Notes under the pieces: generated by a model
What the model saw: the letters and a program-made list of their open reading frames with translations, nothing else
Database searches by the model: none
Told to the model about the DNA's origin: nothing
Shown here: positions 37,223 to 45,208 of the stretch, in pieces
Numbering within the stretch: the stretch's first letter is position 1
Layout of the letters: every line of letters starts with the position of its first letter
From: Streptococcus porci DSM 23759
GTDB taxonomy: Bacteria > Bacillota > Bacilli > Lactobacillales > Streptococcaceae
Direction of reading: 5' to 3'
DNA: 62,068 nucleotides
NCBI RefSeq assembly: GCF_000423765.1
Contig: NZ_AUIP01000017.1
Coordinates: forward strand, 1-62,068
Translations under genes and position numbers: made by a program

Positions 37223-38086
37223 ATGGCACGACCAATCGGAATATATGAAAAGGCAACGCCCAAGCATTTCACATGGAAAGAACGCTTGGAGTTTGCAAAA
37301 GAATTAGGTTTCGACTTTGTGGAAATGTCGGTGGATGAGAGTGATGCACGCTTGGCTCGTTTGGAATGGACCAAGGAAGAACGCTTAGACTTGGTTAAAG
37401 CTATCTATGAAACAGGTGTCCGCATTCCGACAATCTGCTTCTCAGGCCATCGTCGCTATCCATTGGGTTCCAATGATCCTGCTCTTGAAGCTAAGTCGCT
37501 AGAAACCATGAAACAGTGTATCGAACTGGCTCAGGATTTGGGCGTTCGTGTCATCCAGTTGGCTGGCTACGACGTTTACTACGAGGAAAAATCACCTGAA
37601 ACCAGAGAGCGTTTCATCAAGAATCTCCGTAAGGCTTGCGACTGGGCAGAACAGGCTCAGGTCATGTTGGCCATCGAGATTATGGATGATCCATTTATCA
37701 ACTCCATTGAAAAATACCTAGCCGTTGAAAAAGAAATCGACTCGCCTTATCTCTTTGTCTATCCAGATACTGGAAACGTGTCTGCTTGGCACAATGACAT
37801 TTACAGCGAATTTTACCTAGGACATCGCTCTATTGCAGCCCTTCACCTCAAAGATACCTATGCGGTAACTGAAAACTCCAAAGGTCAATTCCGCGATGTA
37901 CCATTCGGTCAGGGCTGCGTGGACTGGGACAATATGTTTGCAGTCTTGAAAAAGACTAACTACCAAGGACCATTCTTGATTGAGATGTGGTCTGAAAACT
38001 GCCAAACAGTTGAGGAAACACGAGCGGCTATCAAAGAAGCACAGGATTTCCTCTATCCATTGATTGAGAAAGCGGGGTTGAACTAA
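37223..38086 (+). CDS. ulaE: L-xylulose-5-phosphate 3-epimerase
   Basis: 287 residues, TIM-barrel AP-endonuclease-like epimerase family. It has Ile-Gly-Ile-Tyr-Glu-Lys at the start, Phe-Val-Glu-Met-Ser-Val-Asp-Glu (~32-39), Gly-His-Arg-Arg-Tyr-Pro-Leu-Gly-Ser (~75), metal ligands in Ala-Ile-Glu-Ile-Met-Asp-Asp and Leu-His-Leu-Lys-Asp-Thr-Tyr, and a C-terminal Ile-Glu-Met-Trp. It makes L-ribulose-5-P for UlaF. Five bases after ulaD; its stop overlaps the ulaF start by one base. Confidence 0.95.
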   Translation: MARPIGIYEKATPKHFTWKERLEFAKELGFDFVEMSVDESDARLARLEWTKEERLDLVKAIYETGVRIPTICFSGHRRYPLGSNDPALEAKSLETMKQCIELAQDLGVRVIQLAGYDVYYEEKSPETRERFIKNLRKACDWAEQAQVMLAIEIMDDPFINSIEKYLAVEKEIDSPYLFVYPDTGNVSAWHNDIYSEFYLGHRSIAALHLKDTYAVTENSKGQFRDVPFGQGCVDWDNMFAVLKKTNYQGPFLIEMWSENCQTVEETRAAIKEAQDFLYPLIEKAGLN

Positions 38087-38802
38087 TGCCAAAAGATTTA
38101 CAGGAAATGCGTCAGCGGGTCTATGAAGCCAATATCGCCCTACCTGCCCACGGTCTTGTTAAATTCACCTGGGGCAACGTATCAGAAGTCTGCCGTGAAC
38201 TTGGTCGCATCGTCATCAAGCCATCTGGTGTGGACTATGAAAAATTGTCCCCAGAAAACATGGTGGTGACCGACTTGGATGGCAATGTGGTGGAAGGAGA
38301 CCTCAACCCTTCGTCTGATTTGGCGACCCACGTTGCCCTCTACAAGGCTTGGCCAGATGTCCATGCTATTGTTCACACCCATTCGACAGAAGCAGTGGGT
38401 TGGGCTCAGGCTGGTCGTGACATTCCATTTTATGGGACAACTCATGCGGACTATTTCTACGGTCCAGTACCGTGCGCTCGTTCCTTAACGGCTGAAGAGG
38501 TGAACACTGCCTATGAAAAAGAAACAGGTTCAGTTATCATCGAGGAATTTAAACGTCGAGGCATCGACCCAGTTGCTGTACCAGGGATTGTTGTCCGCAA
38601 TCACGGTCCATTCACTTGGGGCAAGGATCCTGCTCAGGCAGTTTACCACAGCGTTGTCTTAGAGGAGGTGGCTAGGATGAACCGCTACACAGAACAAATC
38701 AATCCACGGGTGGAACCAGCTCCAAGCTATATCATGGACAAGCACTATCTCCGTAAGCACGGTCCAAATGCCTACTACGGACAAAAGGGAGATGCTCATT
38801 GA
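38086..38802 (+). CDS. ulaF: L-ribulose-5-phosphate 4-epimerase
   Basis: 238 residues, class II aldolase/AraD family. It has Thr-Trp-Gly-Asn-Val-Ser (~26), Lys-Pro-Ser-Gly-Val (~45), Ser-Ser-Asp (~76), zinc ligands His-Thr-His-Ser (~96) and a later His in Val-Arg-Asn-His-Gly-Pro-Phe (~170). It yields D-xylulose-5-P, which enters the pentose phosphate pathway. Last gene of the ulaABCDEF operon; a terminator-like hairpin follows. Confidence 0.95.
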   Translation: MPKDLQEMRQRVYEANIALPAHGLVKFTWGNVSEVCRELGRIVIKPSGVDYEKLSPENMVVTDLDGNVVEGDLNPSSDLATHVALYKAWPDVHAIVHTHSTEAVGWAQAGRDIPFYGTTHADYFYGPVPCARSLTAEEVNTAYEKETGSVIIEEFKRRGIDPVAVPGIVVRNHGPFTWGKDPAQAVYHSVVLEEVARMNRYTEQINPRVEPAPSYIMDKHYLRKHGPNAYYGQKGDAH

Positions 38803-38852
38803 TACTTTAAAAATCGCTATGTATTTGAGACTCTAAACTCATTAATCATTGG

Positions 38853-38879
38853 GGAGACTGGCAGCAGTCAGTCTCTTTT
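38853..38879 (+). terminator. Terminator of the ulaA-F operon
   Basis: A GAGACTG/CAGTCTC stem with an 8-base loop, then TTTT. Confidence 0.7.
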
Positions 38880-38888
38880 GGTTGTCCT

Positions 38889-38927
38889 TGAGAACGTTCA
38901 CAAAAGTTAATTTTTTTATGGTAGAAT
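38889..38927 (+). promoter_or_regulatory. ulaR promoter with overlapping cre site
   Basis: A cre-like palindrome TGAGAACGTTCACA (38889-38902) overlaps a candidate -35 TTCACA (38898-38903). TAGAAT with an upstream TG (38922-38927) is the -10, at 18-base spacing. CcpA bound here would block the promoter. Confidence 0.55.
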
Positions 38928-38962
38928 GAGAGTTCAGAGTTTTTAAGTTCAGGGAGGGGTTT

Positions 38963-40633
38963 ATGTTTTTACTAGATAAGAAGAGTCATGGCTTGGTTAA
39001 GTATCTTTTGCAATTGGACGAACCAGAGACTGTTATGGCCATTTCCAAGGTTCTCAATCAATCACGGCGAAAAATTTACTATCACCTTGAAAAAATAAAC
39101 GAGGCTTTGCCAGAAGATGTGCCACACATTGTTGCCTATCCCCGTGTAGGTATTGTGTTAAATGAGGCTCAGAAAGTAGCTTGCCGTGAGCTTTTGGCTG
39201 AGGTGGATGATTATTCCTATGTCATGAGTCGAGAAGAGCGAAGCTGGCTGATTATGTCTTACATTGCCCTGTCTCAGGAGAGGGTTACCATTGACAAAAT
39301 CATGCTACTAGCTGATGTATCACGAAATACCATCCTCAATGATTTGAATGATATTCGTCACTATCTGGCTGAGAAACCATTTCAAATCTCACTTAAAGTG
39401 ACGAGAAATCAGGGCTACTATCTGGACTGTAATCCTTTGGATAAATTCCGATTTTTCTATGAGTTAGCTCAAAACTTTTCGGACACTGGTAATCAGCAGT
39501 TATGGACAGTTCTAGGATACAAGAAAGAGAGGTTTGTAGTTCCAAGCCACTATTTCTCAACTGAGGTTTTGGACTATTTCCAGCGCTTTTTTGCCAATTT
39601 GCAGACCAATATCGGTAAGAAAATTAGTCAGCAAGATCGTTTATTTATCGTTAGAACCCTGCCGTATTTTCTACTTAATTATCGTAATATGTTTGTAACG
39701 CCGAGTGAGAGAGAACTGGTTCAGGCGGATTTTATCCTTATTCGTCAGCGAATTGAGTATAAGTTGGCTCAGGATTTGGCTGACCAGCTCAAAAAAAGAT
39801 TAAGGTTTACGCTAGATGATATTGAGATAGGTCTTATCGCCATGATTTTACTTTCCTTCCGAAAGGACAAGGATGCTCATGTTGAGAGTCATGATTACGA
39901 TGATATGCGTCGTACTTTAGAGAGCTTTTTGGACTTTCTGACTGAGGAAAAAGGCTTACGCTTTAAACGGAGACAAGAGCTGCTGCGCCAGCTTTTGACC
40001 CATAGTAAAGCCCTCATTTACCGTAAAACCTATGGTATAACTAGTCATAATGGGCTGTTGCCTTATCTAAAAGATAAGTATGGTGATTTGTTTGAGACAA
40101 CAAAGGTCGCAGTTCCTATTTTAGAAAAGGCTTGGTCTATTCATCTAACTGATGATGATATTGGATATTTTGCCATACATCTGGGTGGCGAATTAGAGGC
40201 TCAGAAAAAGCCTGTGCTTAAACCAAGGGCCTTGATTATCTGTGATGATGGCGTGGCCATTCAGAAATTTCTACTCACTCAGTGTCGCACTTATCTCCCT
40301 CAGGTGATTTTTGAAGCCATATTCACCTACGAGCAATTTCAAAGTGTCAAAGATTTGGTGACGGTTGATTTTATTATTTCAACTATTGATCAGATAGAAA
40401 CTCACTTACCAGTTTTGACTGTTCATGCAGTGCTTTCAGACAGCGATATTGTCCGCCTCATTCGCTTTGCTAAGAATGGAAATAAAGCAGATGAGGGGCA
40501 ACTACACGGTGAGTTGACTCACTTGATTAGTCAGCATGTCAGGGATAGTCAAGAAGTTCAGCGACTGACTTTGCAAATTGAAAAGCTAGTTTATCGAGAG
40601 GTAATGACTGATTTTCAGAATCGACAAGACTAG
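38963..40633 (+). CDS. ulaR: PRD-containing transcriptional regulator of the ula genes
   Basis: 556 residues. Two N-terminal helix-turn-helix segments (~20-45 and ~105-125, with Val-Ser-Arg-Asn-Thr-Ile-Leu-Asn-Asp-Leu), two PTS regulation domains in the middle (~190-300 and ~310-420, the second with Tyr-Phe-Ala-Ile-His-Leu-Gly-Gly-Glu-Leu), and a C-terminal EIIB-like domain starting Leu-Ile-Ile-Cys-Asp-Asp-Gly (~425). This is the layout of PTS-controlled activators. Its place between ulaF and ulaG, and the common motif upstream of ulaA and ulaG, make it the likely ula activator. I do not see an EIIA domain at the end. Confidence 0.9.
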   Translation: MFLLDKKSHGLVKYLLQLDEPETVMAISKVLNQSRRKIYYHLEKINEALPEDVPHIVAYPRVGIVLNEAQKVACRELLAEVDDYSYVMSREERSWLIMSYIALSQERVTIDKIMLLADVSRNTILNDLNDIRHYLAEKPFQISLKVTRNQGYYLDCNPLDKFRFFYELAQNFSDTGNQQLWTVLGYKKERFVVPSHYFSTEVLDYFQRFFANLQTNIGKKISQQDRLFIVRTLPYFLLNYRNMFVTPSERELVQADFILIRQRIEYKLAQDLADQLKKRLRFTLDDIEIGLIAMILLSFRKDKDAHVESHDYDDMRRTLESFLDFLTEEKGLRFKRRQELLRQLLTHSKALIYRKTYGITSHNGLLPYLKDKYGDLFETTKVAVPILEKAWSIHLTDDDIGYFAIHLGGELEAQKKPVLKPRALIICDDGVAIQKFLLTQCRTYLPQVIFEAIFTYEQFQSVKDLVTVDFIISTIDQIETHLPVLTVHAVLSDSDIVRLIRFAKNGNKADEGQLHGELTHLISQHVRDSQEVQRLTLQIEKLVYREVMTDFQNRQD

Positions 40634-40659
40634 AAAGACTGGGATACCAGTCTTTTAAC
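40634..40659 (+). terminator. ulaR terminator
   Basis: An AAAGACTGG/CCAGTCTTT stem with a very short loop directly after the stop codon. Confidence 0.75.
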
Positions 40660-40683
40660 ATGTGTCAGATATCAGTCCAATTC

Positions 40684-40740
40684 TGAACACATAACTGTGT
40701 GTTTCTTGGTCTTTTTTGATAGCGGTTACAGGGTTATACT
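40684..40740 (+). promoter_or_regulatory. ulaG promoter: second copy of the ula activator motif, cre and -10
   Basis: The 34-base motif at 40684-40717 differs from the ulaA copy at one position. A cre-like site (minus strand TGTAACCGCTATCA, 40717-40730) and TATACT (40735-40740) follow. TTGGTC is again exactly 23 bases from the -10. Confidence 0.7.
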
Positions 40741-40785
40741 AATCTTGTAACTAATCTACTAAACTAAAATTCGGAGGATGTTATT

Positions 40786-41877
40786 ATGGTTAAAGTACAG
40801 GACATCACACGTGAATCTTGGATTTTGTCAACTTTCCCAGAATGGGGAACTTGGCTCAATGAAGAAATTGAAGAAGAAGTGGTGCCAGAAGGCAATTTTG
40901 CTATGTGGTGGTTAGGCAACTGTGGTGTCTGGATTAAAACACCCGGCGGTGCTAATGTGGTTATGGACCTCTGGGCAAACCGCGGAAAATCAACTAAAAA
41001 AGTTAAAGATATGATTTGGGGGCATCAAATGGCAAACATGTCAGGTGTTCGTAAATTACAACCAAACTTGCGTGTGCAACCAATGGTAATTGACCCATTT
41101 GCCATCAATGAACTAGATTATTATCTAGTTTCCCACGTTCATTCAGACCACATGGATATTTCTACATCTGCAGCTATTCTCAACAATCCAAAACTAGCAC
41201 ACGTGAAATTTGTTGGCCCAAGTGGCTGTGCAGACATTTGGAAAAAATGGGGAGTTCCCGAGGAGCGTATCCAAGTCGTAAAACCAGGCGACAGCTTTGA
41301 ATTTAAAGACATCAAGGTCACAGCTGTTGAATCATTTGACCGTACCTGCCTTGTCACTCTTCCAATCGAAGGCTACGAAGAAAATGGTAATAGCTTGAGT
41401 GGTCTCCCTGTAACCGATGAGCTGATGGCAAGCAAAGCGGTCAACTACATCTTTGAGACGCCGGGAGGAACTATCTATCACGGTGCGGACTCACATTTCT
41501 CAAACTACTTTGCAAAACATGGTCGTGACTTCAAGATTGACGTGGCTATCAACAACTATGGAGACAACCCAATTGGAATTCAGGACAAGATGACCTCAAT
41601 CGATCTCCTCCGCATGGCTGAAAATCTTGGAGCAGAAGTAATTATCCCAGTTCACTACGACATCTGGTCAAACTTTATGGCATCGACGGATGAAATTCTT
41701 CAACTCTGGAAAATGCGTAAAGAACGTCTTCAGTATAAATTCCACCCGTTTATCTGGGAAGTTGGTGGTAAGTACACCTATCCACTGGATAAAGACCGTA
41801 TTGAGTATCATCACCCACGAGGTTTTGATGACTACTTCTTGGAAGACTCAGATATTCAGTTTAAAGCACTCCTTTAG
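40786..41877 (+). CDS. ulaG: L-ascorbate-6-phosphate lactonase
   Basis: 363 residues, metallo-beta-lactamase fold with the metal motif His-Val-His-Ser-Asp-His (H117, H119, D121, H122) and a later Gly-Ala-Asp-Ser-His and Pro-Val-His-Tyr-Asp. UlaG opens ascorbate-6-phosphate to 3-keto-L-gulonate-6-phosphate, the step between the PTS and UlaD. It is its own transcription unit behind GGAGGATG, under the same type of promoter as ulaA, so the whole pathway is encoded here. Confidence 0.96.
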   Translation: MVKVQDITRESWILSTFPEWGTWLNEEIEEEVVPEGNFAMWWLGNCGVWIKTPGGANVVMDLWANRGKSTKKVKDMIWGHQMANMSGVRKLQPNLRVQPMVIDPFAINELDYYLVSHVHSDHMDISTSAAILNNPKLAHVKFVGPSGCADIWKKWGVPEERIQVVKPGDSFEFKDIKVTAVESFDRTCLVTLPIEGYEENGNSLSGLPVTDELMASKAVNYIFETPGGTIYHGADSHFSNYFAKHGRDFKIDVAINNYGDNPIGIQDKMTSIDLLRMAENLGAEVIIPVHYDIWSNFMASTDEILQLWKMRKERLQYKFHPFIWEVGGKYTYPLDKDRIEYHHPRGFDDYFLEDSDIQFKALL

Positions 41878-41935
41878 TTTAATAAAACCAGTCACCTGAC
41901 TGTGTCAAAAAGTGAGGCTGCTTGATATAAAAGCA

Positions 41936-41982
41936 AAACGGCTTAGAATCTGGTTTAAGTAAATCCTGATTCTAAGCCGTTT
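41936..41982. terminator. Bidirectional terminator after ulaG
   Basis: A 15-bp stem AAACGGCTTAGAATC/GATTCTAAGCCGTTT between converging ulaG and the pseudouridine synthase gene. Confidence 0.8.
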
Positions 41983-42026
41983 ATGATATTGTTGATGATT
42001 AAAAAGGAGTTTTTGCTAAGTCTTAT

Positions 42027-42905
42027 CTAGTGTTCGGTCAATTTATGTAGCCCTCTTTCAAAACTTTCCGACGTTGCCTTTACAGTAATCTTTTGACGTG
42101 TGAAGGGGTGGGTTAATTGAAGTTGGTGGGCGTGAAGCATGAGTCGTGGCGCAGCTTTTTTACTATAGAGTGGGTCACCTAAGATAGGGTGATTATGGTG
42201 ACTAAGATGGACACGGATTTGATGGGTACGGCCTGTTTCTAGCTGACAATTAACAAGACTAGCTTCCTTGAAAGCTTTGAGATTAGTGATGTGGGTGACG
42301 GCTCTTTGACCATGTTTTGCATCAATCACCCTTTTTCTGCGGTCATGGCGGTCACGACCGATTTTGTTACGATATGTGACCTGTTTCTGCTCGAAATGCC
42401 CTTCCGCTAAAGCCCAATAATGTCGCGAGATTTTCTTGCATTCAAGCAATCTATTGACAATAGGTAAGACAAAGGGATTTTTAGCGAAGAGGATGGCTCC
42501 GCTGGTTTCCATGTCCAAGCGGTGTACCACATAGCAGGTAGCTCCCACATAGGCGGAAACGTGATTGAGGAGGGCGAGCTCAGTCGGTTCATTGCCATGC
42601 GTCTTCATACCTTCAGGTTTATTGACGATAATCAGATGTTCATCTTCATAGAGGCAGTCAACGAGGGTCTTATCCCCAAAGGGGATGGCTTTTTTAGGAT
42701 AATCCTCGTCGTCAAAGGTCAGGCTGACCTTGTCATTAGTCTGAACCGAAGTCTGCCAGGTGACCTGTTGGTCGTTGACTAGGAGGTGTTTTTTTGTGCG
42801 GAGAAAATGTCTGATTTTCCGTGGCACCAGCCAGTGGTCTTCTAGTAATTCTTTAACGGTTAGAGGATTTTGTCCGGACGGCAATGTGATGTGATAAGTT
42901 ACCAT
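42027..42905 (-). CDS. RluA/RluD-family pseudouridine synthase
   Basis: 292 residues. An S4-like N-terminal domain (~10-60) is followed by the catalytic domain with His-Arg-Leu-Asp-Met-Glu-Thr-Ser-Gly (~128-136, catalytic Asp) and Leu-Glu-Thr-Gly-Arg-Thr-His-Gln-Ile-Arg-Val-His (~220). It isomerises uridine in rRNA or tRNA; the exact site cannot be inferred. Its start overlaps the end of the carboxypeptidase gene by seven bases, so the two are co-transcribed. Confidence 0.92.
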   Translation of the reverse strand: MVTYHITLPSGQNPLTVKELLEDHWLVPRKIRHFLRTKKHLLVNDQQVTWQTSVQTNDKVSLTFDDEDYPKKAIPFGDKTLVDCLYEDEHLIIVNKPEGMKTHGNEPTELALLNHVSAYVGATCYVVHRLDMETSGAILFAKNPFVLPIVNRLLECKKISRHYWALAEGHFEQKQVTYRNKIGRDRHDRRKRVIDAKHGQRAVTHITNLKAFKEASLVNCQLETGRTHQIRVHLSHHNHPILGDPLYSKKAAPRLMLHAHQLQLTHPFTRQKITVKATSESFERGLHKLTEH

Positions 42906-44182
42906 AGTTTTAGATGTTTTGATGTCATTAGATCTGAAAGTTTGTCATTAATATAACTCGAAAAATGATTCCATTGGATTTTGAGGAAAGAATCACGTTT
43001 GACCGCTTTTGCTGAAACCAGTTCGGTAGCTGGTGGAGCATCGATGTAGCCATCTCCAACTGGATTTGGATCTTGGTAGGTCAGGGTTCCTACTGAAATA
43101 CCGGCATAGATAGGAGCGGTTAGTTTGACTTGAGTGAAAGTTGCGTTACTGACTTGTTTTTTTGTTGAGGTTACCACGTTGAAATCTTGACTGGCAACGG
43201 CCAAGACGCTCTCTTCTCTCCCGTCTATGATGTTAGCTCTGCTATTGTCAAAAGCCTGACCTTTTGAAATCAGGGTTGACAGTTGAAAGTTGGATGCCAC
43301 ATGATCAAGGAGGGCATTGGCGGCAAGAAAGCGTGAGTTCGTGTCCTTGTTGCTGTCCTTAGCGTTTAAAATGACGGAGATGACCTCCATGCCATTTTCA
43401 GTAGAAGTGGTGACCAGAGACGCTCCAGCTTTTTCAGAGGTTCCCGTTTTAAGTCCAGTCACACCCTTGCGGTAGTAGGGGTAGGTTTCTAACAGATAAT
43501 TGTAGCTGTTTATGTTCATCCCTGCAAAGGACACGCTAGGGAGACTGGTTATCTCCAAGACTTCAGGAAATTCTGTAATCAAGTGATGAGCCATGATAGC
43601 AACACTTTGAGCGCTCATGTAGTTTTCGTCGTCCTTGGTGGAATTGGGATAGAGATGGTTGCCCAAAAAGCTATTATTGAGTCCAGAAGCATTGACTAAT
43701 CTGGCATCAGTGATTCCCCAGCTTTCCAGCTGCGCCATCATCGTATCAACAAAGGCAGGCTCGCTACCTGAGATGTATTCGGCTAGAGCAATGGTTGCGC
43801 TATTTGATGATGCGGTGAGACTAGCATTGACCAGATCTTTAACAGTGTATTCCCTAGCCTCTAGAGGAACATTGCTGACGTCTAGATTCTTAGTCAGGTT
43901 ATAGGCGTAGTCTGAGATGGGTACCTTAGTTTCCCAAGTCAAGTTTCCTTGGGAGACTTCTTGGTAAACCCTATAGGCTGTTAGAAGCTTGGTGATAGAG
44001 GCAATAGCATCAGGCGTTTTAGCATCCTTTTCATAGAGGATTTTACCCGTTGAGACCTCAATGGCGATGGCATGCTCTGCTTGAACCTCAAAATCGGCTG
44101 CGGAGATTCTTACTCCTTTAAGGCTGATAATCAAACCGAGCAGTAAAAGTGAGCTTTTGAAATGATTAGTTTGAATCCTCAT
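42899..44182 (-). CDS. dacA: D-alanyl-D-alanine carboxypeptidase (PBP5/DacA type)
   Basis: 427 residues. A signal peptide (~1-29) is followed by the serine-peptidase domain with Ser62-Ile-Thr-Lys65 (S-x-x-K), Ser-Ser-Asn (S-x-N, ~125) and Lys-Thr-Gly-Thr-Ser (~248). A beta-rich C-terminal domain comes next, then a C-terminal amphipathic segment for membrane association. It trims the terminal D-Ala from pentapeptides and so limits cross-linking, as streptococcal PBP3 does. Cotranscribed with the pseudouridine synthase. Confidence 0.93.
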   Translation of the reverse strand: MRIQTNHFKSSLLLLGLIISLKGVRISAADFEVQAEHAIAIEVSTGKILYEKDAKTPDAIASITKLLTAYRVYQEVSQGNLTWETKVPISDYAYNLTKNLDVSNVPLEAREYTVKDLVNASLTASSNSATIALAEYISGSEPAFVDTMMAQLESWGITDARLVNASGLNNSFLGNHLYPNSTKDDENYMSAQSVAIMAHHLITEFPEVLEITSLPSVSFAGMNINSYNYLLETYPYYRKGVTGLKTGTSEKAGASLVTTSTENGMEVISVILNAKDSNKDTNSRFLAANALLDHVASNFQLSTLISKGQAFDNSRANIIDGREESVLAVASQDFNVVTSTKKQVSNATFTQVKLTAPIYAGISVGTLTYQDPNPVGDGYIDAPPATELVSAKAVKRDSFLKIQWNHFSSYINDKLSDLMTSKHLKLW

Positions 44183-44242
44183 AGCTTACCTATTATAACA
44201 GGAAAACTCTGCATCTCCAAGGAAGCAGAGTTTAAAATTTGG

Positions 44243-45205
44243 TTACAGAGCAAATGTGTTGATAACTTGAACAGGAAGGATGTAATCTTTTTGTGTTCGT
44301 TGCCCGTCAATTTTTTTCAGAAGAACATCAACCAGAAGGCTAGCAATTTCCTTTAGAGGCTGTTTGATAGTAGCTAGTTGCGGGAAATAATTCTCAATAA
44401 AGGAAGTGCCATCGTAGCCAATGACTTTGATGTCATTAGCTAGAGAAAGACCTAGCTGCTCCGCCATTTTCATGACTAAAATGGCAGTCAAATCATCAGA
44501 AGCAAAGACCCCATCAGGTTTTTGACTGGTAAGGATGGAACGAATTTCCATCTCGCGACGCAATGTCGAAAGGTTACTCGGAACATTGATGACTGGGCGA
44601 TTTTTGCGGGGATAGTTAAAGCCAAGCGCTCGTAAGCCAGTAGGTGAATTGGAATTGTCATTACCTGTAATCATGATGATGTTTTTACAACCAGATTTCT
44701 CTAAAAGCTGGGTAGCCATTTTGCCTCCAGCAAAGTTGTCGGAGGAAACGATAGGAACATTGGGTGCTAGATTTCGGTCAAAGGCAACGATTGGTGCCTC
44801 CACCTTTTCGTAGTCGTCAATCCCTAAATTGTGACTGGAAGAGATGATACCATCAACTTGATGAGCGCTGAGCATTTCTAAATAATCACGCTCCTTACCT
44901 GGATCACTCTCGCTATTGCAGATGATGGTCTTGTAGCCACGTTTGAAGAGCTCATTTTCCAGAAGCTCAATGAGTTCGGCATAGAAGATATTGCTGGTGC
45001 TAGGGAAAATGAGTCCAATTAATTTGGCAGATTTTCCTTGTAAGCTACGAGCCAACGTGTTGGGCTGATAATTGAGCTCTCTCATGGCAGAGCGAACTTT
45101 GTCGATAGTTTTCTGAGACAGATAACCTTTATTATTGATGACGCGACTGACTGTGGTTGGGCTGACGCCAGCAAGCTGGGCAACGTCGGTTAGTTTAGCA
45201 ACCAT
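44243..45205 (-). CDS. scrR: LacI-family sucrose operon repressor
   Basis: 320 residues. The N-terminal LacI helix-turn-helix has Leu-Thr-Asp-Val-Ala-Gln-Leu-Ala-Gly-Val-Ser-Pro-Thr-Thr-Val-Ser-Arg-Val (~4-21) plus the hinge Ala-Arg-Ser-Leu. A periplasmic-binding-protein-like effector domain follows (Ile-Gly-Leu-Ile-Phe-Pro, ~63; Phe-Asp-Arg-Asn near 143). It lies three bases after scrB in the same operon and should repress scrA and scrB through the operators at 46781 and 46892. Confidence 0.92.
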   Translation of the reverse strand: MVAKLTDVAQLAGVSPTTVSRVINNKGYLSQKTIDKVRSAMRELNYQPNTLARSLQGKSAKLIGLIFPSTSNIFYAELIELLENELFKRGYKTIICNSESDPGKERDYLEMLSAHQVDGIISSSHNLGIDDYEKVEAPIVAFDRNLAPNVPIVSSDNFAGGKMATQLLEKSGCKNIIMITGNDNSNSPTGLRALGFNYPRKNRPVINVPSNLSTLRREMEIRSILTSQKPDGVFASDDLTAILVMKMAEQLGLSLANDIKVIGYDGTSFIENYFPQLATIKQPLKEIASLLVDVLLKKIDGQRTQKDYILPVQVINTFAL

Positions 45206-45208
45206 AGC

